This document shows, in pieces, positions 61,700 through 64,000 of a stretch of 64,000 nt of DNA (positions within the stretch are counted from its first letter, which is position 1; the number at the start of each line of letters is the position of its first letter). The notes under the pieces are model-generated. The model was not told where the DNA came from. It made no database searches and saw only the letters and a list, made by a program, of their open reading frames with translations. Position numbers and translations under genes: made by a program. This DNA is from Brevipalpus yothersi (lineage: Eukaryota; Arthropoda; Arachnida; Trombidiformes; Tenuipalpidae): the NCBI GenBank assembly GCA_003956705.1, contig QZCP01000225.1:10793-74792 (forward strand), read 5' to 3'.

Positions 61700-63023
61700 A
61701 TGTCTTCTAGTAATGGTCAGAATGGCTTCAAAGCAAAGACTAGCGAAGTTTCTCAGTATGTAAAGACTTCTCTAGGATCGCAAACATGCAAGGAATTTCT
61801 CGCCGAATTGATTGGTACTTTCTTCATTATTGTGAGTATATTCCCTTGTATTCTTTTTTACCAAATTCTATTCATTTCGGCTTTGAATACTGTCAATACT
61901 ATCAACAAGTTTCCTCTGGCCAAGCAAAGAGTTCTCTTGGACCTACTGTATTTTTATTTTTGGATGCTCACGAGCTTATACTGAATCCAGTACACACAGA
62001 TGCATGTTCGCATGTCACATACAACCATGTTTATGTCTGTGACTCTTCGAGTTTGAAACATATTCCTCCATGAAAAGTAGAGGGAAATTCGAATATCTAA
62101 CCTTTCATGCACTAGAACTTCTGCTAGTATCGTGTATGAGCTGAACTTATGGTGGATGGTCATGAATTCTGATGATTGAAATTTTCAATCAAAAATTGTC
62201 GAAAATTCTAGTTAATAATAAGTGTTTCAAACCGGGGAAAATCCATCAGCATGTGGCTGCTCCGTGAGAAAAAAATACGGTCATGAGCTGATATCGTATG
62301 AGGAAGGGTAAAGATCGATTAAGAGGCTAGGATATTTAATGTTTATCGGATCAAGTGCCCTGAATTATGGCTTGATGATTGAAACGAAAATGAATACAGT
62401 TAACTGTCATAAGGTTCACATCTGTTTTTTTAGTAGCAAAGGTGCTGATTGCTATGATACCGATATATATAATGAAGACGATCTTTGAGCACTGACCTAG
62501 CTTCATACATTTACCATTAGAGGTGTCGATGGATTAGCTATTCTGGTCACGCTTTTCTGCAGTAAGCTTGAAAAAAGAAGCTGATTGATCCAAGAAGAAA
62601 ATTTCTCCTCTTGAACGATCATCATTCATCGATTTACTCATCATCTATCGGAATGATCCTAAGCTTAGAGTTTGAATGCATGAGAATCGATTCATATGCT
62701 GCTAAAAAGTCAGTCCTTTAATCGTGAATGAACACTTTTGAAGTATTCTCTTGAAACACCTAAACCTCCTGAGAATTTTCATTCAAATAAATTAGGTCGC
62801 CAGCGATCACTAATCGTGTAAGATTGGAATTCGTTGGAACATATGTAAATCATATCATCTTACATTACCATAAATCTCTCTTTCCACTTCTAGGCCATCG
62901 GAAATGCTGCGGTTGCCGCTTATAAGTTACGAAATCAGCCAACTGAGAACGATTACATGGCAGTCAATTTTTGCTTTGGAACGGGAGTTCTGATAGGTGT
63001 TTCAGCTACTCTCAAAATATCAG
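61700..63023 (+). CDS. Aquaglyceroporin-like channel, 5' part only
   Basis: MIP-family channel for water and/or glycerol in the plasma membrane. Two exons are visible: 61700-61831 (MSSSNGQ onward, 44 codons, donor ATT/GTGAGT) and 62894-63023 (donor TCAG/GTAAGA). They join in phase 0 to about 87 residues. The first holds a polar cytosolic N-terminus and the start of helix 1 (CKEFLAELIGTFFII). The second finishes helix 1 (AIGNAAVAAYKL), has an extracellular loop, and helix 2 (FCFGTGVLIGVSATLKISG), which normally leads straight into the G-H-L-N-P-A pore motif. That motif is not found before the window ends, so the third exon lies beyond 64000. Spacing and helix 2 sequence fit the aquaglyceroporin branch better than classical aquaporins, but the pore residues that would prove this are missing. 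Confidence 0.85.
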
Positions 63024-63301
63024 GTAAGATTTGCTCTTTTTCAGAACTTTCTCGATTTTCTCGGCCCAAGTGAGAAATCTTCATGTTTTTGTTAGAGAGA
63101 AAAATTTTTCGCATCAATTTTGTACCCAAAGAAATGGATTGTTTTGCATTCATAAACATTTTATCATGCTAGCATGCTGATAAAGTAAATCTCTTAAGGC
63201 AACCTACTGGTAAACACAATATTTATATTTATATTCAAGGCAAATGGGACGCTTTTGTGGTGTCAATTCTCATTTGGCTTGCTTAGAGATATGTTTCACT
63301 A

Positions 63302-63350
<49 letters not shown>

Positions 63351-64000
63351 AAGTGAAGCTTTTCAATTTGAATTGTGAATTGCATTGGAAATTGTGAGTG
63401 TGTATAAGTTATCGACCTTGCAGTGAGCCAATATTAGATAAGATGGACTTTAATTCATCTAAATTCACCGAAACGTTTCGCGATTTGACAATCAATTGAA
63501 CCAGGAAATTGAGCATTCCAAGCGATAAATAGTTATACAATTCATTTGTTTGAATTTACTCGTAGCATGCTTGCATTGTGTCCACTTTTTTTCGGTCACC
63601 TTCTTCACCTCTTATGAAAAATTTTTCAATGAACCAGAAGATTAACAGTATTCATCATCAACAAGTCTTTATTTTTCCAGTCAACAAAATTTTTTGAATC
63701 AACTCATTGATTCATCGAGAGAAAGCCTTTACAGTAGGCAAACCGTTAGATTGAGAAGTTAAGACCGATGAGCGAAAGTGAGAAGAAGAAAGATTGAGAT
63801 AACGAATCAAGATTGTTTGCAAATACGAATTCTATTTTCAAGTAGAGTGATTTATTATGATGACAGTGAAAGCTTTTCATTTTAATTTCACTTCAATATA
63901 TACACACTGTCCTGAATTAGCTTGATACCGATTCGTTTAAGCGATCTGGGCTTGATTGTTATCATTCATCTTCACTCTGAGGTCAAGTGCGCTTTAGAGA
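63024..64000 (+). other. Start of the aquaporin intron 2, to the window edge
   Basis: This 977-base stretch after the second aquaporin exon has no exon that continues the protein. It holds a (CT)n tract at 63304-63347 and AT-rich DNA, so I read it as intron. Confidence 0.6.
63304..63347. repeat. (CT)n microsatellite
   Basis: A CT run of about 44 bases in the aquaporin intron. Confidence 0.95.

Overview
This is a eukaryotic nuclear window, most likely from an acariform (astigmatan) mite. Reasons: AT-rich DNA, spliced protein-coding genes with consensus GT-AG introns that are often only 60-150 nt long, arthropod-type cuticle ZP-domain genes (a dusky/miniature-like protein and a PAN+ZP protein of the neyo/nyobe/NompA type), and a secreted protein resembling the group 7 mite allergens. 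Genus cannot be fixed from the sequence alone. Intergenic DNA and introns are full of long (GA)n/(CT)n tracts, one of which contains a 31-base run of N.

Layout: 1-2.5 kb repeat-rich upstream DNA; 2.5-4.7 kb dusky/miniature-like ZP protein (+); 6.9-8.7 kb ATAD3 (+), convergent with TACO1 (-, 9.1-10.0 kb); SLC35G1-like transporter (-, 10.5-11.8 kb), divergent from a beta-PIX/ARHGEF7 gene (+, 12.8-14.8 kb), itself convergent with a MOSPD2-like Sec14/MSP protein (-, 15.4-17.2 kb); ILVBL/HACL2 (-, 18.6-20.6 kb); group-7-allergen-like secreted protein (-, 21.9-22.7 kb); an unrecognised Ser-rich protein (+, 24.5-25.7 kb); SRD5A3 (+, 26.5-27.6 kb), convergent with a small Ulp1/SENP-like protease (-, 27.8-28.6 kb); tRNA-Lys(UUU) (+, 28.8 kb); KDM6A/UTX (+, 29.3-37.6 kb, 14 coding exons); secreted pancreatic-lipase-family protein (+, 39.0-40.3 kb); a 7.2 kb microsatellite-rich gene desert; a PAN+ZP membrane protein (+, 47.5-58.0 kb) that carries in its second intron a complete opposite-strand gene for a secreted helical protein of unknown family; a 3.7 kb spacer; and the first two coding exons of an aquaglyceroporin (+, from 61.7 kb), which runs off the window.

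The genes are mostly single-copy housekeeping loci (mitochondrial nucleoid/translation, ER lipid and dolichol metabolism, Rac/Cdc42 signalling, H3K27 demethylation) mixed with secreted or apical-matrix genes expected in epidermis and gut. There is no operon logic. The arrangement is of head-to-head and tail-to-tail pairs with short spacers. Exon models were assembled by eye from splice consensus, reading-frame continuity and conserved protein motifs; all close in frame. The most novel items are the nested secreted helical gene, the unrecognised Ser-rich gene with two in-frame donor sites, and the stand-alone Ulp1-like protease.
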